Shown in pieces: positions 5,993 through 7,784 of a DNA stretch of 7,784 bases. Source of the stretch: Candidatus Electrothrix marina (lineage in GTDB: Bacteria; Desulfobacterota; Desulfobulbia; Desulfobulbales; Desulfobulbaceae); assembly GCA_004028495.1 (NCBI GenBank), contig MTKS01000062.1, positions 1 through 7,784 on the forward strand, written 5' to 3'. Positions within the stretch are counted from its first letter, which is position 1. Every line of letters starts with the position of its first letter. The position numbers and the translations under genes were made by a program. The notes under the pieces were generated by a model that saw nothing but the letters and a program-made list of their open reading frames with translations, searched no databases and was not told the DNA's origin.

Positions 5993-6110
5993 CTGCATTC
6001 CTGCACCGGAAAGCGGGACCTTGTTTTTTGAGGAATTCCTGACAACGGCAGGTCTCTTTTGATGTTTTTTCGCAACGCAATAAAAAAAGCTGTCCGGATG
6101 CAGTGAACTG

Positions 6111-6139
6111 TTGACAACCCCTGAAATAGACCGTATAGA
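6111..6139 (+). promoter_or_regulatory. Sigma-70 promoter of the Nudix gene
   Basis: A perfect -35 TTGACA (6111-6116), a 17-base spacer and TATAGA (6134-6139, four of six matches) lie about 50-75 bases upstream of the Nudix start. Spacing is ideal. This suggests independent transcription of mutT. Confidence 0.6.
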
Positions 6140-6216
6140 GCGGCAGGCAGAAAGCTGTTAAACTGTTCACCAAGAGCACATGGAGCGGCATGGAGCAACC
6201 GGGACAGGAAAGAGGT

Positions 6217-6699
6217 ATGTATACTCCTATTGTGGGAACACTCGGCTATATCCTTTCTCCGGATGCGGAAAAGGTACTGCTTGTCCATCGCAATGCCCGT
6301 GAGGATGATCAGCATCTCGGGAAGTACAACGGGCTCGGCGGCAAGATGCAGGCTGATGAGGATGTACATAGCTGCATGGTGCGGGAGATCAGAGAGGAGG
6401 CCGGTATTGTCTGCCGGGATATGCGGCTGCGCGGCACAATCAGTTGGCCCGGCTTCGGGCCCGACGGAGAGCACTGGCTGGGATTTATTTTTTTGATTAC
6501 CTCCTTTGATGGAGTTCCTCGAAAATACAACGAGGAAGGCGAGCTTGCCTGGCACCGGCTGGACAGGCTGGGCGAGCTTCCCATGTGGGAAGGAGATCGA
6601 TATTTTCTTCCCCTGGTCTTTGATAAAGATCCCCTCACTTTTCATGGATATATGCCTTACGAAAAAGGACGTCCCGTGAGCTGGCGATATTTTCGTTAG
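6217..6699 (+). CDS. Nudix hydrolase, MutX/MTH1-like 8-oxo-dGTP diphosphatase
   Basis: Predicted to hydrolyse oxidised dGTP to the monophosphate, keeping 8-oxoguanine out of DNA. The Nudix box is complete: starting at GGKMQADED it follows G-x5-E-x7-R-E-U-x-E-E-x-G-U, ending REIREEAGI, so the metal-binding Glu residues are intact. Outside the box, YTPIVGTLGYIL, VHRN, GKYNGLGGK, WPGFGPDGEHWLGF and MWEGDRYFLPLV match the MutX/MTH1-type layout, including the C-terminal Trp-rich part. I prefer ATG at 6217 (161 residues, MYTPIVGT...): AGGA lies seven bases upstream and family members start close to this motif. An in-frame ATG at 6190 (GGAG four bases before) would add nine residues. It has its own promoter upstream and a possible hairpin downstream. 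The exact nucleotide preference cannot be read from sequence. Confidence 0.92.
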   Translation: MYTPIVGTLGYILSPDAEKVLLVHRNAREDDQHLGKYNGLGGKMQADEDVHSCMVREIREEAGIVCRDMRLRGTISWPGFGPDGEHWLGFIFLITSFDGVPRKYNEEGELAWHRLDRLGELPMWEGDRYFLPLVFDKDPLTFHGYMPYEKGRPVSWRYFR

Positions 6700-6716
6700 C
6701 AGAGGAAATTCATTAT

Positions 6717-6736
6717 AGGGGTTCTGTAAAACCCTT
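6717..6736 (+). terminator. Weak hairpin after the Nudix gene
   Basis: AGGGGTT (6717-6723) pairs with AACCCTT (6730-6736), seven pairs including one G-U, with a 6-base loop, 18 bases after the stop. There is no following T-run, so termination is only possible, not shown. Confidence 0.35.
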
Positions 6737-6803
6737 GCGTTTGCCTGCGTCAGCTGGTAAGTATAGAATCGATATGAGGCTTCTGTATTTGAGAAAAATT
6801 ATT

Positions 6804-6834
6804 TTGATCGCTCCATATCAACCGTGTTTATAAC
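6804..6834 (+). promoter_or_regulatory. Possible promoter of zapB-zapA
   Basis: TTGATC (6804-6809) and TATAAC (6829-6834) are separated by 19 bases, about 36 bases before the zapB start. The -10 is good (five of six); the spacer is long. Confidence 0.4.
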
Positions 6835-6869
6835 TGGTGCATAGAGAGACATAAAAAAGGACTTGCCGC

Positions 6870-7181
6870 ATGGATAACGAAGAGTTTGTTCGCCTTGAGC
6901 AGCTTATCGACACCTTGATTGATAAGTACAGCAGTTTGAAAGATACGTTTCGTGTTCTTGAAGAGAAACTTCGTGACAGTGAAGACGAACGCGAACTCTT
7001 GAAGATGGAACTTGCCGAACTGCAGGAACAACGCTCGGAGGTGGGCCGTCGAGTATCCGGTCTGCTTGGACGAATAGAACAATGGGAGTCCGAGCAGGGC
7101 ATCGGCGAGCATACGGAGGTCGAGCAGAGGGAAGAAGAGAACGGCGAGCTTTCGGATTCGGCCGCCCCTGTGAGTTACTGA
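6870..7181 (+). CDS. zapB: Cell division protein ZapB-like coiled coil
   Basis: Acidic, almost wholly helical protein of 103 residues. Residues about 1-80 form a continuous coiled coil of heptads rich in Leu, Glu, Lys and Arg (LEQLIDTLIDKYSSLKD, ELLKMELAELQEQR), followed by a disordered Glu-rich tail. This matches ZapB-type proteins that, in known species, work with ZapA to stabilise the FtsZ ring. E. coli ZapB is about 80 residues, so this one has a longer tail. Start ATG at 6870 has AAGGA eight bases upstream. It lies 22 bases before zapA and is presumably co-transcribed. The assignment rests on coiled-coil character and on linkage to zapA, because coiled coils alone are weak evidence of family. 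Confidence 0.78.
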   Translation: MDNEEFVRLEQLIDTLIDKYSSLKDTFRVLEEKLRDSEDERELLKMELAELQEQRSEVGRRVSGLLGRIEQWESEQGIGEHTEVEQREEENGELSDSAAPVSY

Positions 7182-7203
7182 ATAAAACGCTGTCCGCCGG
7201 AAT

Positions 7204-7515
7204 ATGGAAGAGCGCCTTATCAGCTTCACCCTTTACGGGCAGGAATTTTCGTTTTACAGCGATGTGCCTGATGACGAGGTGCAGGAAGCGGTTTCCATAC
7301 TGCGTCAGGAGTTGGACGAGCCTGAGGAGGTCGGTTCGACAACAACTGTTCCGTCCAGTACTCTGTTGGTTCTGGCCTGTTTGCGGATAGCTGCGCGGCA
7401 TGTGAGTCTGAAACGGGACTTTGATGAATTTTATGCTGAGCGAAAAAAATATAAAGGGAGTAATGAGCTGATTTCCGCGCTTATTGGTCGGGTATCGGCA
7501 GCTCTGAACAAGTGA
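7204..7515 (+). CDS. zapA: Cell division protein ZapA
   Basis: FtsZ-associated protein of 103 residues that cross-links FtsZ filaments at mid-cell in known species. It begins with a short beta hairpin (ISFTLYGQEFSFYSDVPDDE), continues with a helix carrying EAVSILRQELDE, then TLLVLACLRIAARHVSLKRDF and a C-terminal coiled coil (SNELISALIGRVSAALNK). This is the ZapA layout: an N-terminal head plus a long dimerising helix. Length is typical. ATG at 7204 has only a weak GGA just upstream, so translation may depend on coupling to zapB. A 6S RNA gene follows about 50 bases after the stop, an arrangement known from many Proteobacteria. Confidence 0.88.
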   Translation: MEERLISFTLYGQEFSFYSDVPDDEVQEAVSILRQELDEPEEVGSTTTVPSSTLLVLACLRIAARHVSLKRDFDEFYAERKKYKGSNELISALIGRVSAALNK

Positions 7516-7554
7516 GTCGCTTTTTGTCTTTTCTCCTGTTCTTTTTTAGATTAA

Positions 7555-7560
7555 TATAAC
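7555..7560 (+). promoter_or_regulatory. -10 element of 6S RNA
   Basis: TATAAC sits seven bases before the predicted 5' end of the 6S RNA, in an A/T-rich stretch. No clear -35 lies at the right distance, so the upstream half is undefined. 6S may also be processed from the zapA transcript. Confidence 0.45.
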
Positions 7561-7566
7561 AATGTT

Positions 7567-7723
7567 TCCCTGCGCTGTTTGTGATCAGCGGAGTATTGAG
7601 CCAACTCTCATTGATAGGGTGACTTCCCTGCCGCATGCTGGAGAACTTCATTGATTTCCTAACTGCGGTATGAGTCGCCCACCTATTTTATAGGTTTAAT
7701 CATTGCGTTGACACGGCAGGGCG
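7567..7723 (+). ncRNA. ssrS: 6S RNA (ssrS)
   Basis: A global regulator that mimics an open promoter and holds the sigma-70 RNA polymerase in stationary phase. The closing stem is clear: CCCTGC (7568-7573) pairs with GCAGGG (7716-7721), followed inward by a 2x2 mismatch and TGT/ACA. Sequence landmarks match the E. coli molecule: AGCGGAGTATTGAGCC on the 5' side (E. coli has AGCGG...TGAGCC) and AACTGCG on the 3' side. The small hairpin expected next to the central bubble is ACCTAT-TTT-ATAGGT (7681-7695), a perfect 6-bp stem. Length, about 157 bases, is a little short of E. coli's 184. The position immediately after zapA is the classic site. Ends are estimated from the stem; a T-run at 7728-7732 may mark termination. 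Confidence 0.87.
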
Positions 7724-7784
7724 GGGATTTTTCTTGCAGCGGTTTTCGGGGACCGTCGGGCAGTATGCATTAAATGCTGCTTTG
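7724..7784. other. Sequence after 6S RNA, no gene seen
   Basis: Sixty bases with a T-run and a small palindrome GCATT-A-AATGC (7769-7779), but no start codon with a ribosome site. It could be the upstream region of the next gene beyond the window. Confidence 0.3.

Noticed and set aside
5865..6062. Plus-strand frame of 65 codons after the small protein gene
   Set aside because: Starts at TTG inside the small gene, has no ribosome site, and includes the two GC-rich hairpins. No family resemblance.
5431..6645. Long minus-strand open frame of 404 codons
   Set aside because: Its first half lies antisense, in the same codon register, to the clear Nudix gene, which naturally avoids reverse stops. 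The rest has no credible internal start, unusual composition and no recognisable motif. I treat it as a shadow, though its openness over 5431-6189 is noted.

Overview
The window looks like accessory plus housekeeping DNA from an anaerobic Desulfobacterota bacterium, probably Desulfobulbales (inference). Three things point there: corrinoid methyltransferase proteins beside a two-component system, a histidine kinase of the VLHNVGN / DGHGFGLH-like type common in those bacteria, and a zapB-zapA-6S RNA cluster. No mobile element, CRISPR array or tRNA was seen.

Left two thirds (about 1-5256), all on the minus strand. Read 5'->3', the order is: a MtaA/UroD-fold methyltransferase homologue (4198-5256); a 41-residue candidate zinc microprotein (4043-4168); a promoter (TTGACA / TATAGT, 4002-4028); a corrinoid protein broken by a one-base frameshift (3242-3888); a second MtaA/UroD homologue about three quarters identical to the first (2172-3245); a soluble histidine kinase with an N-terminal DUF1638-like Cys/His-rich domain (307-2175); and a response regulator cut off just before its expected phospho-acceptor Asp (ending near 55). 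The last four genes are joined by three successive 4-base stop/start overlaps (ATGA, TTGA, GTGA), so they form one translationally coupled unit. There is no substrate methyltransferase and no reductive activase in view, and the canonical HxC...C zinc site is missing from both UroD homologues. My favoured reading is a signalling system in which a corrinoid protein and a UroD-like protein feed a DUF1638-kinase/response regulator pair, rather than a plain catabolic operon.

The first 54 bases are a perfect inverted copy of bases 217-270, and this copy is what truncates the response regulator. It most likely marks an assembly or amplification chimera at a contig end.

Middle (5257-6110): mostly non-coding, with a 38-residue plus-strand small protein gene (5773-5889) and several short hairpins.

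Right third (6111-7784), plus strand: a Nudix hydrolase of the MutX/MTH1 8-oxo-dGTPase type with its own promoter, then zapB and zapA, then a 6S RNA (ssrS) with a clear closing stem. The last 60 bases hold no recognisable gene.
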